64,000 bases of DNA from Thermothielavioides terrestris NRRL 8126 (taxonomy: Eukaryota > Ascomycota > Sordariomycetes > Sordariales > Chaetomiaceae). The stretch is taken from positions 930,001 through 994,000 of the forward strand of contig NC_016461.1 of the NCBI RefSeq assembly GCF_000226115.1, given 5' to 3'. Both the position numbers and the translations under genes were made by a program. Shown here piece after piece: positions 25,976-36,040 of this stretch (positions are counted from its first letter, which is position 1; each line of letters opens with the position of its first letter). Below the pieces are notes generated by a model. The model was given only the letters and a program-made list of their open reading frames with translations. It had not been told where the DNA came from and did no database searches.

Positions 25976-26400
25976 GCGCATTGAACTGTGGCCTCCGGTA
26001 TTGATCCCACCATTGCGCGCAGCCGCCGCCATTGTGCAAGTTGTCCGCGCGCCATTGTGTACGCGTTGTGGCGCGTGCGTTGGCGAATTGCGTGCTGCGC
26101 TGAATGCGGTCAGACCCAGGGGCGCCAAAGTTGACATTCAGGGGCGCTGTCGTTGGCATTGTTGCGAGCGCCATTGATCGCATTGTGCGCAGTTCCCAAT
26201 TGCGCAGCGCGTTCCATCCCCATCCTCCATTCAGGCGCGTATCTTGAATCGTGCCGCCTCGATTGTGGGTGCAGGTTGCGCAATTGAGCATTGCGATCAT
26301 TCGCATGTGTGCCATTGTGGCCTTTGTTGCCCAACGTCTTGAATGCACGCCCACCATTGCTACCCATTGTTGCATTCGCGCCATGCAGACAATACCGCAG
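25976..26400 (+). promoter_or_regulatory. ATTG-rich non-coding block upstream of the antisense gene (copia-1)
   Basis: About 420 bp between the 3' LTR and the antisense gene with roughly 16 ATTG tetramers, many in contexts such as GCCATTGTG or ATTGCGC; about two would be expected by chance. A putative 5' UTR intron (GTGAGT... to CTGCAG, about 26448-26498) follows. The block is plausibly the upstream region of the antisense gene; promoter activity is inferred. Confidence 0.45.
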
Positions 26401-26544
26401 TGCCGCAGGCCGGTCGATGGCTGCACTCCTGGAAGTATTTAATCATGGTGAGTGCGCCTCAAACCATCTCCCGAACTCTTCCTCTGCAGACCGCGAGCAA
26501 CAGCAGCAGCATCAGCAACAACAACAACATCAACAACAACAACC

Positions 26545-27458
26545 ATGCCGTCCTCTGCTCGCCTCGCCGCTCTCGAGAAGGCCCGCGCCGCCAAGGCGGC
26601 CAAGAACAAGCCTCCCCCGCTCCCGGCCACCCCCACCAAGGCTGGCGCTGGCGCCAGCAAGAAGTGAGCACACCACAATCTGCCCGACTGGCGCGGCGCG
26701 TACATCCGCGTCTCTGACACTTGCAGCAGGACCCCCGCCACGCCGAAGACCCCCTCCAAGCGTGCGGCGCCCCCCTCCTCCTCCTCCTCCTCTTCGGAGG
26801 ATGAGGAGGAGGAGGGCGCCCTGAGAGAGCAGCCCTGCCTGGGTTGCCTGAAGTCCGCCATGCGCGGCAAGAGCTCTGGGGAGTGCCGGGAGGCCCCCGG
26901 CAAAGCGGCCCGGTGCGCGCGCTGTGCGCGCGGCAAGAAGTGTCGCTCCATGTAAGTCTGTCAGCACAGTTGCAAGGCGCACGGTACTGATGAATCAGCC
27001 CCGCGAGTGTGCTCCCCGCCGCCAAGCACTTCCTGGCCCTGATGCAGGGGCGCCAGGAGCCCAAGGCCAATCTCGTGAGTACAAATGAAAAGACAAAGGA
27101 AAAGAGCTAGTCTGACTGTGTGTGGTAGGACCAGAAGACGCTGCGCGCCACCCTGCGCGCCCTCCTCGCCATGGAGGGCGAGGACGCCGACGCCGAGGAT
27201 GACGACGACGATGACGACGAGCGCGCGCCCGCGCCCGCCAAGGGCAAGGGCAAGGGCAAGGCAAAGGCGGCCGCGCCCACCAAGAAGTCCAAGAAGGCCA
27301 AGAAGGCCAAGAAGGAGGAGAGCGAGGAGGAGGACGAGGATGAGGACGAGAGCGAGGAGGAGGCTGCTCCGGGCTTTGACCCGGAGGCGCTGGCGCGTGG
27401 TGTGGCGGCGGCGGTGCTGGCCGCCATGACTCCCAAGAAGAAGAAGGGTGGCAAGTAG
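26545..27458 (+). CDS. Spliced antisense gene in copia-1: basic/Cys-cluster/acidic protein of unknown function
   Basis: Four exons are predicted: 26545-26663, 26727-26951, 26999-27074 and 27129-27458. The three GT-AG introns (63, 47 and 54 bp) keep one frame of 249 residues. The acceptor of intron 1 is a NAGNAG site, so a one-residue-shorter form is possible. The protein has a basic, Ala/Lys-rich N-terminus (MPSSARLAALEKARAAKAAK), a Ser/Glu stretch, a cysteine cluster (CLGC, then C, then CARC and C over about 35 residues) resembling small fungal zinc-binding modules, then Asp/Glu and Lys blocks and a KKKKGGK end. It is antisense to gag-pol and stops 88 bp from the pol stop. I do not recognise a named family; DUF3716-like zinc modules are a possible comparison. 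The composition suggests nuclear nucleic-acid or histone binding; that is inference. Confidence 0.7.
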
Positions 27459-27545
27459 TTCCGCGTTGTTGTTTGTTGTTTCGCGGGTGCGGGCACCCCC
27501 CAGTCTGTTTTGCGCCGGCGTGCGCTCCTGTGTTTAGTTTGTTTT

Positions 27546-30500
27546 TTACTCAAGCCTTGCGTTCCTGTCCCCCTGATCGTCTCCCTGCACCATATGACGC
27601 ACATCCTGCAGGTTGAGGAGCTCCCTGAAGTGCTCGAACTTCTGGCGAGTCAACACCTTCGTAAGCCCATCTGCAGGCATCTCAGCAGTTGGCAAGTACG
27701 CGACCTCGAAAGATCCCTTCGCGTGTTCCTGACGCAGCCACATGTTGTGGATGTCAACATGACGCAGGCGAGTGCTGATGCGTTCGTTCTCTCCCACCAC
27801 GAGCCGGATGGTCTGCGTGTTGTCACAGAACACAGTCCAAGGCACACCCAGCTCAAGTTGCAGGTCGCTGAGGAAACGCTTGAACGCCATTGTCTCCCGC
27901 GCTGCGGTGGACAGAGCGAGGAGCTCCGCCTCCGTAGACGAGGTGGTGACTGTATCTTGGCGCGCAGCCTTCCAATGAACGAGCCCACCGAACAGAGAGA
28001 TGAGATAGCCTTGTGACGACCTGCGCGTATCAGGATCATCCGCATGCGACGCGTCCCCTGCGATGAGCAAGATTTGCGTGGGAGCAGCATCCTGCGGCAC
28101 ACCCCCGAACTGAATAGCGAGGAAGCGCGTGCCAAACAGGTAGGAGATTGCATGCTTTGCAGCATCAATGTGTGTCCCCGAGGGGTTCGTCAGGAAGTGC
28201 GAGAGCAACGATGCCGGGAACGCGACCTCCGCGCGCAGTACGACCGCGGCGTAGAGTAGCGATCCAACAAGCTCCTGGAACAGCCTGATCTGCGCTCGAG
28301 TGGCAGTGCCAGTGAACTTGCGGAGTTCCATTACAGGGAGAGGGATGCTTGGAAAGGTGATTTGATCCGCGAGACCGAAGCGCTTCGCAATCTTCTCGAT
28401 GTACTGGTCAAGGCAGAGCCAGATCTTGCGTTGCGCGCGGTCGCGGATCACCCTGATGCCCAGGAACCAAGCCACGTCCCCCTTTTCGTGCACTTCGTAC
28501 TTCGCTTTCAGAGCGTCGATGATCCTCTGAGCTGTCTCCGCGTGGTCTCTGTGGTAGAAGACTAGGTAGTCGTCCACGTAGAACAGCACGAGCACGCGCC
28601 GTTGGCGATCGAAGAACAAGCATGGCTCCTCAGGCGAAGCTGTGAGGCCGAGCTTCCGAAGTGTGCCGGAGAACTCTCGGTACCAGAGCAACGGAGACTC
28701 TCGCAAGCCGTACAGAGCTCTCTGCAGTTCCACAAGAAATCCAGGCTCTTCGAACCCCTCAGGCATCTCGCAAACAACACCCTCAGGCAGGTCCGCATTC
28801 AAGAACGCCTGCGCTACGTCGAACTGCTTGACCTCAAGATCAAACTGCGCGGCGATAGCCATCATTGTGCGGAACGAGCGCGCTGCGAGTGTGGCTGCAT
28901 AAGTGCTTTGCAGAGTAGTGAGCTCCTGAAGGTCGCCTCGAACGCAGATGCGAGACTTGCACTTCTCGAGGTTGCCATTCTGATCGAACTTGTAGACGAA
29001 AACCCACTTCAGAGGGAGTGGTCTTCCTTTGAAGGTCTCGCGCCGAATCTTGCGCCATGTCTTCCTGTTGACGAGATTGCGAATCTCTTCCTCAGCCGCT
29101 TTGATGAACTCGGGCCCTTGAGGGTGGTTGGCGAGATCCCTCCAGCGCTTAGGAAGCTTGGCGAGGTCGTCAAAATGCACCCGGGGCCTGCTTGGCGTTG
29201 CCCCAGGACGCGCGTCACGATGTTGGCGGACTGCCGCCGCGAAAACCGCATGCAATGTGCGGTGCTGGATGCTGTCGCCCTCCTGCAGAGCGATTACAGG
29301 GTCATCCAAAAATGTGTGGCTGAACGAATGCCACGCGTGCTGATCTGGTACGTCGATGCTCTCCTCATGGTACATGGGGGCTGCGAAGCACACCAGACCG
29401 CCGCTTCCGCCTGCACCGCCGCCGGGAGACTGTCTACGGATCCGTCTTGAGTAACGAGTTGGTGGTCCGTATACCTTGCGCACGTACTTGCGCTTCTCCC
29501 TCGCTGGCGTGGCTGCGGGTGTTCCAGAATCAGGCTGAGAACCATGGTTTGAGGCGTCTTCCCAGTCGTCTGGAGCCTCTGGCTGATCGCCAGGGCGGTC
29601 GACCTCCTCTTCACTGCTAGGAGTATCGACTGCGGCAGCACTTGCCGTCGTGCTGCCCTGGCTGGCACTCCTAGTTGTGCCGCCAGCGACGCTGCTACTG
29701 GCGTCTCCGATAACTGCATCAGGGGCCTCCGATGATGCAGTTCCCACCGGTCTGCTGTCACTGCTAGCACCGTGATCAGCAGGGGGGCCGCTCCCTCCAA
29801 AACCGTCCGGGCGTTCCTGGCGCGGCTCCGGTGTTGGTTCTGGAGTGTAAAGACCACCAGTGGGCTCCTCACCCGAACTCTGGCCGCGATGCTCGAGTAC
29901 TTCCGCACCCCCCAGACAGGATGGAGAGTGGGGAGGAGCCTGCCCTTCCGGTTCCCGTTCAGTCACACCCCCCAGATGTCCTGGAGAGCCGGGAACCGTC
30001 ACTGGGTCTTCATGGGCATCTGTAACTCCGAACGGCACTGCCTCGGCGTCCCGAGGCTCTATGGGGAGTTCGATGAGCTCAACAACCTTTCTGGCGACTG
30101 CCACCGATTGAGCATCAAGCTGCTCCTCTCCCTCCCGGTAGAACGTGCGTTCGTCAAAGGTCACGTTGCGCGTTGTGATGACCTTCCTGAGTTTCGGTAC
30201 CCAGATGCGGTAAATGTTGGACGCCCTGTATCCAACAAGATACCCGATGTGCGCTCTGGGCTTGACCTTCCCAGCACGCCTCTCAATCCCCTTTTCGCGT
30301 TCCTTCGTCAGCGGGTACGCTCGGCAGCCGTACGCATAAACGCCGCCCCAGTTAGGGCGCAGGTCGGCAGTCAGGGAATGCACGAGACCGGGCTGATACC
30401 AGCGAAACCAGTGTCTGAACCAAGAGTCGAGCACCTCGTTCGGTGAGCGGTAGTTGCGAGCGCGACTTGGGCTTATGCCGTGCAAGTACGCAGCTGCAAC

Positions 30501-32915
30501 CGTCGACTCTGGCCACAGGTTCTGAGGAAGTCCGGCGCCCGTGAGCATTGCAAGGCTCTTTGTGATAAGTTCTTTGCCTGCGCGTTCTGAACCGCCGTTG
30601 GGCTCCTTGGTATCCGAAGGCGTAACCTCCAAGTCGATGCCCTGCTCCTGCGCCCAGAGCTCGTACGCTGTGTATCCCTTGATGCCAATGACACTGGTGT
30701 CGCCATCCTGCCTGATCTTGCAGATGGGCAGCCCGAATTGGCGTTTCACCCAGCGTTCGAAGCGGACGAGCTCATCGTACACACTGTCGTGCGTCTTGCG
30801 TATGAGTGGAGTCGCGAAAAGCTTCCCACTGTACTCGTCCTTGATGACCAGCAGCCAGTTCGAGCCGTCAAGTGCCCTCGGAAAGTCGAACAGGTCCCAA
30901 GAGACCCTCCAAAATGGGCGTGGTGACGGCTTCGATGGTGGGCGGCGCGAAATAACCTGTTCCGCGTATGCCTGCGCGCATACCTCGCATTCCAGTCTGC
31001 GAGGCCCGCGAATCCGCACACCTCTGGCGTTCAAGACGAGATGTTCCAGCGCCTCTGAACTCAGATGACCAGATCTGATGTGCCAGAGAGCAGCTGGGTC
31101 TTCTCTCTCTGGGAGCGGGTCCTTGGAGGGCCTGCTCCTCCCAAAGTTCTTCACAACTGCAGCGCTCAAAGTCACAAGTCCGGCAAAGCTTCTGGGGAGC
31201 ACCCGAAGGGCATCAGAGTAGGAGGAAAGAGCATTGTATTGCAAGAAGGTCAGGTTGAACTTCTCGACCAGCTGCCTGAGTACAATACTCTTCTCCAAAG
31301 TTCCCCAACGCAGCGTGCAATCCAGACCGCAGTACCAAGCGCCCTGCGCTCGAAGGCGTCTCTCAGAGACAATGTTGACGTGAAAGCCCTCGACGACAGC
31401 AACGTTGTCTATGACAAGGTCCTCAGTGTTCGGGCCGCGCGCGCCGTTCAAAACGTTCTTGATGATCCATTTGCCGCGGCCAGAGATTGGGAAGGATGTG
31501 GTGCCTGCCTCAACAGTCTCACCGCTCGTCTTGACGAACGTGCCAGGGACAAGGAGAGCCCTGTCATTGACGAGATTGACCGCTCCACAGTTGTCAAACA
31601 GAATGCACTTGCTGAGCGGGTGTGGGCCAAACTCGAGAGATGCGAACACGCCACGCGCTCCTTCGAGCTCGCTTGCGATCGCTGGGTCGATGACAGCGTG
31701 CACCTGGAGCGCTCCCGGAAATGAAGGACCCGCGCCACTATTGGAACTAGTGGTCTTGGCGTTTGACGATGCGTTCTGGATCTTCCAACCGAGCTTCTGG
31801 AGCTCCACTCGAAGGTCGTTCCAGCGCTCCTTGGCGAATCGTTGGCGCACTGCATTCACCGCGTCGTTTGGGAGCGTCACGCCGTTCAGGGATTCCCCTG
31901 TCAGAGCGTACCGAAGTTGCCGACATTCCGAGGGAAACCACCAGTGGCGAAAAGTCTTCGGCTTGCACGGGCAGTCGCGGTTCTTCTTGCGCTTCTGACT
32001 GCCCTTCTGACCGTTCTGCGCTCCTGGAAGCACGGGGTAGGCTCCAGGCTTCGGGTGGACCACCGCTTCAGCCTGGAGGATCGCCTCGAGTGAGAGAGCC
32101 AAGTCGAGAAGGGTTGGTCCTTTGCCGCCGAGCTTCTCAGTCACACTGATATCCTTCAGCATGCGAGTCGCCCACTCTGGATCCAAGCGTCTCTGCACAG
32201 TCTTGAGGAATGTGGTGACGGCTGTTGCGTCGGTGACTGCGGCGATGTTGGCCGCCCTTGCGCGGTGGAGGACCGACATGTACTCGAGAATCCAGGTCCT
32301 GGGTTCGACGCCGCTCTGGCTGCCTCTGGCAAGGACAGTTGCGTACTCCTCGGCAAGCGCAGTGAAAGTAGCGCTGTTGGAGGGTGCGATAATCTTGCGC
32401 AGCGTCTGTATAAACCCGCGTGTGCCGGTGACGTTCTCGGCCTCCATGATGTCGTGTGCGGTGTGTGCGTAGCGGTCGCTGACAGACACGTTGATCATCT
32501 CGCGGAGCTTGTTGACGGCACGGAACGCCGCAGTGTCGATGGCGGACTTCGAGAACGCCTCGCACAGCTTGAGGAATTCACGGCGGATCTCCTCCTCAGT
32601 AGGATTGGTTGACTGAGGTTCCTCGCCACGGGTGGTGGGATCGGCTGCCTTCCAGGCTTGCAGTGCAGTGTGCCACGCCTGAAGATGGCGGTCCTGGACC
32701 GCCTGACGTGCCGCACCCTGGGTGGGCTGCACAGGAAGGCCGAGCATCTCAGCCTCGGTGGCGAGCTCGGTGTCTGGGTCGATGATGTGCCAGACACGCA
32801 GGTTGTTGGCCTCTTGGCGAACAGCAGAGATCCATCTTGGCCAGTCCTTGGGGCTGTCGAGGGTTGGAAGCGCTGCAACAGCAACGGTGACGGTTTTCTC
32901 AGTTTCGAGTGTCAT
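27546..32915 (-). CDS. Copia-1 Gag-Pol polyprotein (1789 aa), intact
   Basis: A single open frame. Gag carries a variant knuckle (CPC...H...C near residue 315). The protease site reads LFDNCGA near 437, a variant of the usual D-S/T-G. An HHCC integrase zinc-binding region lies near 609-646 (WHIRSGH... CEVC), followed by the integrase core with Asp residues near 673 and 736 and Glu near 774. Reverse transcriptase starts near 1299 with FYVDDYLVF at about 1445, and copia-type RNase H runs from about 1618 (AGDASHADD, TSSTEAELLAL). The order protease-integrase-RT-RNase H defines Ty1/copia. All catalytic residues I can check in integrase, RT and RNase H are present, so the element may be active. 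The start is the first Met after the 5' leader. Confidence 0.95.
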   Translation of the reverse strand: MTLETEKTVTVAVAALPTLDSPKDWPRWISAVRQEANNLRVWHIIDPDTELATEAEMLGLPVQPTQGAARQAVQDRHLQAWHTALQAWKAADPTTRGEEPQSTNPTEEEIRREFLKLCEAFSKSAIDTAAFRAVNKLREMINVSVSDRYAHTAHDIMEAENVTGTRGFIQTLRKIIAPSNSATFTALAEEYATVLARGSQSGVEPRTWILEYMSVLHRARAANIAAVTDATAVTTFLKTVQRRLDPEWATRMLKDISVTEKLGGKGPTLLDLALSLEAILQAEAVVHPKPGAYPVLPGAQNGQKGSQKRKKNRDCPCKPKTFRHWWFPSECRQLRYALTGESLNGVTLPNDAVNAVRQRFAKERWNDLRVELQKLGWKIQNASSNAKTTSSNSGAGPSFPGALQVHAVIDPAIASELEGARGVFASLEFGPHPLSKCILFDNCGAVNLVNDRALLVPGTFVKTSGETVEAGTTSFPISGRGKWIIKNVLNGARGPNTEDLVIDNVAVVEGFHVNIVSERRLRAQGAWYCGLDCTLRWGTLEKSIVLRQLVEKFNLTFLQYNALSSYSDALRVLPRSFAGLVTLSAAVVKNFGRSRPSKDPLPEREDPAALWHIRSGHLSSEALEHLVLNARGVRIRGPRRLECEVCAQAYAEQVISRRPPSKPSPRPFWRVSWDLFDFPRALDGSNWLLVIKDEYSGKLFATPLIRKTHDSVYDELVRFERWVKRQFGLPICKIRQDGDTSVIGIKGYTAYELWAQEQGIDLEVTPSDTKEPNGGSERAGKELITKSLAMLTGAGLPQNLWPESTVAAAYLHGISPSRARNYRSPNEVLDSWFRHWFRWYQPGLVHSLTADLRPNWGGVYAYGCRAYPLTKEREKGIERRAGKVKPRAHIGYLVGYRASNIYRIWVPKLRKVITTRNVTFDERTFYREGEEQLDAQSVAVARKVVELIELPIEPRDAEAVPFGVTDAHEDPVTVPGSPGHLGGVTEREPEGQAPPHSPSCLGGAEVLEHRGQSSGEEPTGGLYTPEPTPEPRQERPDGFGGSGPPADHGASSDSRPVGTASSEAPDAVIGDASSSVAGGTTRSASQGSTTASAAAVDTPSSEEEVDRPGDQPEAPDDWEDASNHGSQPDSGTPAATPAREKRKYVRKVYGPPTRYSRRIRRQSPGGGAGGSGGLVCFAAPMYHEESIDVPDQHAWHSFSHTFLDDPVIALQEGDSIQHRTLHAVFAAAVRQHRDARPGATPSRPRVHFDDLAKLPKRWRDLANHPQGPEFIKAAEEEIRNLVNRKTWRKIRRETFKGRPLPLKWVFVYKFDQNGNLEKCKSRICVRGDLQELTTLQSTYAATLAARSFRTMMAIAAQFDLEVKQFDVAQAFLNADLPEGVVCEMPEGFEEPGFLVELQRALYGLRESPLLWYREFSGTLRKLGLTASPEEPCLFFDRQRRVLVLFYVDDYLVFYHRDHAETAQRIIDALKAKYEVHEKGDVAWFLGIRVIRDRAQRKIWLCLDQYIEKIAKRFGLADQITFPSIPLPVMELRKFTGTATRAQIRLFQELVGSLLYAAVVLRAEVAFPASLLSHFLTNPSGTHIDAAKHAISYLFGTRFLAIQFGGVPQDAAPTQILLIAGDASHADDPDTRRSSQGYLISLFGGLVHWKAARQDTVTTSSTEAELLALSTAARETMAFKRFLSDLQLELGVPWTVFCDNTQTIRLVVGENERISTRLRHVDIHNMWLRQEHAKGSFEVAYLPTAEMPADGLTKVLTRQKFEHFRELLNLQDVRHMVQGDDQGDRNARLE

Positions 32916-33092
32916 CTTGAAGCAAACTGAGGTGTGCTGCGTTGTTCAGACTGAACGATGGGGGTGATGTGAACTTGTGGGAGTTGTTGACGATCGAGAA
33001 AACTGGAAGTGGTTGTTGGAGAAAAGAAGAAGGATGGCCCCAACTGGGCTACACCGCTGTTATGAGTGTTGTGCGCGAACCGGGCTCATAAC

Positions 33093-33274
33093 TGAGAAGA
33101 GCAGCGAAGTGGGGCCATGCAGGATGCAGAGGCATGTGTATTGAGAGAGGTGCTCCTCTCAAGCTGGGTGGGAGGAGCGCCGAGGTCTATATACATGTGT
33201 GGGCAGAGCTGACATGTGCCCCCTGAGCGCAGGGAGCCTGGCAGATAGAGTCACGTGTGCACTAGCACGCGACA
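33093..33274 (-). repeat. Copia-1 5' LTR
   Basis: 182 bp, promoter-bearing LTR of the minus-strand element. On the minus strand a TATATAG lies at 33187-33193. A putative PBS follows immediately inside the element (33082-33092). Confidence 0.95.
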
Positions 33275-34502
33275 GGTACCTCTATACTCTTGGCGTCCTA
33301 CGCTTCTAACCTCGTCTACGCCTTTAGACTTTTCTAGGCAGTTGTAGAAGAAGTAACCTATCTTACTATAGGTCTAGTAGGTAAATGGGCTATTACCTTT
33401 GTCTTTCGCCTCCTTATCGTTATAGCTCTGCTTTTCCTTCCCTACTTCGTTGTTAGAGTAGGGTTAGCTATAGCGATCTTAACGTATAGATCGCCCTCGC
33501 CCTTGCCACTTCTAGTTGGAAAGCTACCTAGATCCTTAGTCGGTTCTTAGGGGTTTCTATCGAATATTATACTACTTAACGTTCTAAATCTAAGTTACTA
33601 GCTAAACTATAGCCTTATAGGTCTTAGGCTTCTTAAGGAAGTACTAGTCGATATATAATTAAATTTAAAGTAATAACTTAGAGTAGAATAGGAAAGCTTA
33701 TTTCTTATCGTCTTAACGCTTAGTCTAAGCCTCTAACGAGTTGAGGTATTAATAGAAGTTCAAAGAGCTTTAGCCTTCTCGTTGCTTCGCCTAGTCGATA
33801 GCCTTTATAATTTCTAACTAACTGTTAACGAGGTCCTTGATATACAAAGTAGTCTAATCTTTAAAGACCTACTATATTGACTTAGCTATATTTCGTTCCT
33901 CCTTTAGCAGGTTATTATAGTAGCTATACTAATAAGTATATAACGTCTACTCTATTTTATTAATAGCGAAGAGGATCTAATTCTTTTTAGTTTTAAAGTG
34001 TTTAAAGTCGCCTTTAAAGGCTTAATAAAGGTCTTAAAGCTAAATTTAATACTTTTAGAAGGTAATATTCTCTTCTAATAGTATAATATTCTTAACCTCA
34101 ATAGCTTAACGATCTTGCCCTCTATCCTTACTATCGTTGGCTAATTCGGTACTATCTCTCTTTCGTTTATTAGGCAGCTCGCTTATTCTTAGCAACTAAA
34201 GCAATTCTTGCTCCTAGTCTTTAAGTTCCTTTAGAGCCTAGAGTTAGGTGATATAGGCCTATACCCTCTATAGCAGGTCCCTTATAGAGAACGGCTCTTC
34301 TTGTAGTAGAACACTAGGAGGTGAAGGAGATAGGTAGCAAGAGCTAGAAAGGGACCCTATTTCTAAGTTATAAAGTTGTACTAGATTTATAAATAAATTA
34401 ATAGTAATAGATAGCAATAAGTAGGACAAGGATATAGGTATCTAAATTAGGGTACTATAAATAGATAGTATCTTAGCTAGTAGAAAAAGAAGGATTAGAA
34501 TC
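33275..34502 (-). pseudogene. Gypsy-2 gag remnant
   Basis: Right-hand part of gypsy-2 beyond copia-1, heavily RIPed. A CCHC zinc-knuckle skeleton with correct spacing (C-x2-C-x4-H-x4-C) is traceable on the minus strand at 33339-33380, with several Cys/His codons converted to Tyr. Stops are frequent in all frames. Confidence 0.7.
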
Positions 34503-34815
34503 TATAATAGGAGTCTTTGAGAGCTACCGGTAAGATGCCTTAAGATAAAGGGTTATAGTGATTAGAATAAGTAACTATAGTTTCTAAGGCGACACTGTCT
34601 ACGTATATCTCCTATTGTGATTAGAGGCTGATCCTTAGAGGATTAGGAATCCCCTTTGCCCTAGGTGGGCAACTACCTACCTTTTTAGCTACAGCTCTTA
34701 GGGCCCGAGCTAGTACGTTATACTACGCGTTATAGATATAAGCTTCTAAGCGCTCTCTCCGTCTGGGGGCTATGCTAGCCCTTGCTCGACTATAGCTCGC
34801 GCACGTGCTATAACA
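34503..34815 (-). repeat. Gypsy-2 5' LTR
   Basis: 313 bp partner of 20014-20326, RIP-altered at its left end (TATAATAGG for TGTAACAGG) and ending GTGCTATAACA. Confidence 0.9.
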
Positions 34816-35006
34816 ATAGAGTAGACCTAAGTAGCTATTATATATATATAGTAGTAGTAGTAGACAAATATAAATTGTTCCTATTACTTAGCTAATAAGG
34901 TATAGCTTTCCCTATATAATATAAAGACGAACTGCCTTAGTAAGAAGCTTAACTAGCTAAATACTAAGTATAAAGTGATTATAGTGCCAACTCCTTTAAC
35001 AGTGAC

Positions 35007-35286
35007 TGTTACACGAACAAGTGGGTGCTGCTTGACCTCGTCAGCCAAAGCAGCGGAGCACTCAAACCAAGTCGGAACTTTGGAGGAGTGTAAGATCGAT
35101 GTATTGCAAGAGTGTGGAATGTGGGCAAGTGCCTGCCTAAATACAGGAGTGTGGTGGCCTGTGCGTAAGGTGGCCTGTGCACTGTTGCGGGGCCCAGTGC
35201 TATTGTAGGGCCTAGTGGGCCCAGTGGGCCCACACTTGCGCAGTTGGCCACAAGTGGCCACAGGTGACCCACAACTGCGTGTAACA
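35007..35286. repeat. TRIM-like element, left LTR
   Basis: 280 bp, GC-rich with repeated GGGCCCA(GT) and GGCCACA(GGT) blocks near the right end. It matches 36023-36302 with few differences. Confidence 0.88.
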
Positions 35287-35685
35287 ATTGCCCCCCCCCA
35301 CGAACAAACAGAAAAGCTAGCTTGCAAGTCCATTGTATCCTGCACCTCAACCATCCAATCCATTCAATCCACCTGTCGGGTTCTTTGATCGGGGCGACTG
35401 GTCGGTCGGGTTCCTTGATCGGGGCGACTAGTCGAGGCGATTGATCGGAGCGATTGATCGGTTGGAGGTTAGAGCGGTCGGAAGGATGGGAGCCGGGCTG
35501 GGGCGACGAGGTCTTGGAAAAAGTGGTCGCAATTGACGGTTGGTCTTTGGGAGCCGAGCTGGGGCGACGAGGTGTTGAAGGTCGCGATTGACGTTGTTGC
35601 CTTAGATACCGACCTCCAGGTTAGGTCTTAGGAGCTCGAGGGCTTCGCAATACTTGGAGACCACCTAAGTAAGCAAAACCACAAG

Positions 35686-36040
35686 TGCTTCTTGGCAGGG
35701 CACTCGGGGCACCTACGCCCGTATATGGTTGCCTAAGCCATATGACGTGGTACTGCTCGGGCACGCTGTTGATGAACACTGGCTCCCTTACAAAGGAGTC
35801 TTATAGTTTATCGCACAGGTTCGAGTCCAGTAGTAGGCACTACTTGTTACATGAACAAGTGGGTGCTTCCTAGCAAGGCACTCGGGGCACCTACGCCCGT
35901 ATGTGGTTGCCTAAGCTATATAACGCGGTACTGCTTGGGCATACTGTTGATGAACACTAGCTCCCTTATAAAGGAGTCTTATGGTTCATCGTATAGGTTC
36001 AAGTCCAGTAGTAGGCACCACTTGTTATACGAACAAGTGG
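35686..36040 (+). repeat. Tandem pair of about 178-bp units with B-box-like motifs
   Basis: Two direct copies share CTCGGGGCACCTACGCCCGT (starting 35703 and 35881). Each carries a pol III B-box-like GGTTCGAGTCC (35819-35829) or GGTTCAAGTCC (35996-36006), and each ends with a copy of the LTR start (TGTTACATGAACAAGTGGGT and its equivalent). The unit may reflect a tRNA-related sequence. A convincing cloverleaf or A box was not found. Confidence 0.6.

Larger units (their letters stand above)
25716..33274 (-). mobile_element. Copia-1: intact, un-RIPed Ty1/copia retrotransposon inside gypsy-2
   Basis: 7559 bp with 182-bp LTRs (25716-25897 and 33093-33274) that look identical, and a 5-bp duplication GGTAC (25711-25715 and 33275-33279). 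It carries one uninterrupted 1789-codon gag-pol on the minus strand and, antisense to it, a spliced second gene. The base composition is GC-rich, in sharp contrast with the AT-rich RIPed sequence around it. It is identical in length and, as far as I can read, in sequence to copia-2 (48396-55954) in the opposite orientation. Confidence 0.95.
20014..34815 (-). mobile_element. Gypsy-2: RIP-degraded Ty3/gypsy element in minus orientation, inserted in gypsy-1
   Basis: Delimited by 313-bp LTRs and a 5-bp duplication ATAGA (20009-20013 and 34816-34820). Without copia-1 the element is about 7.2 kb. Orientation is shown by the minus-strand pol and by a polypurine tract (AGAGGGGAGGACAAAT on the minus strand, 20327-20342) next to the left LTR, which is therefore the 3' LTR. 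Gag lies at the right, pol at the left. Confidence 0.9.

Noticed and set aside
25782..26426. 214-codon minus-strand frame in copia-1 over the ATTG-rich block and LTR
   Set aside because: It runs through the LTR and has no domain; LTR read-through frames are expected by chance in GC-rich sequence. An accessory ORF cannot be wholly excluded.
35819..35829. tRNA gene at the B-box-like motif
   Set aside because: No A box at the right spacing and no acceptor stem pairing was found, so only a tRNA-like motif is reported.
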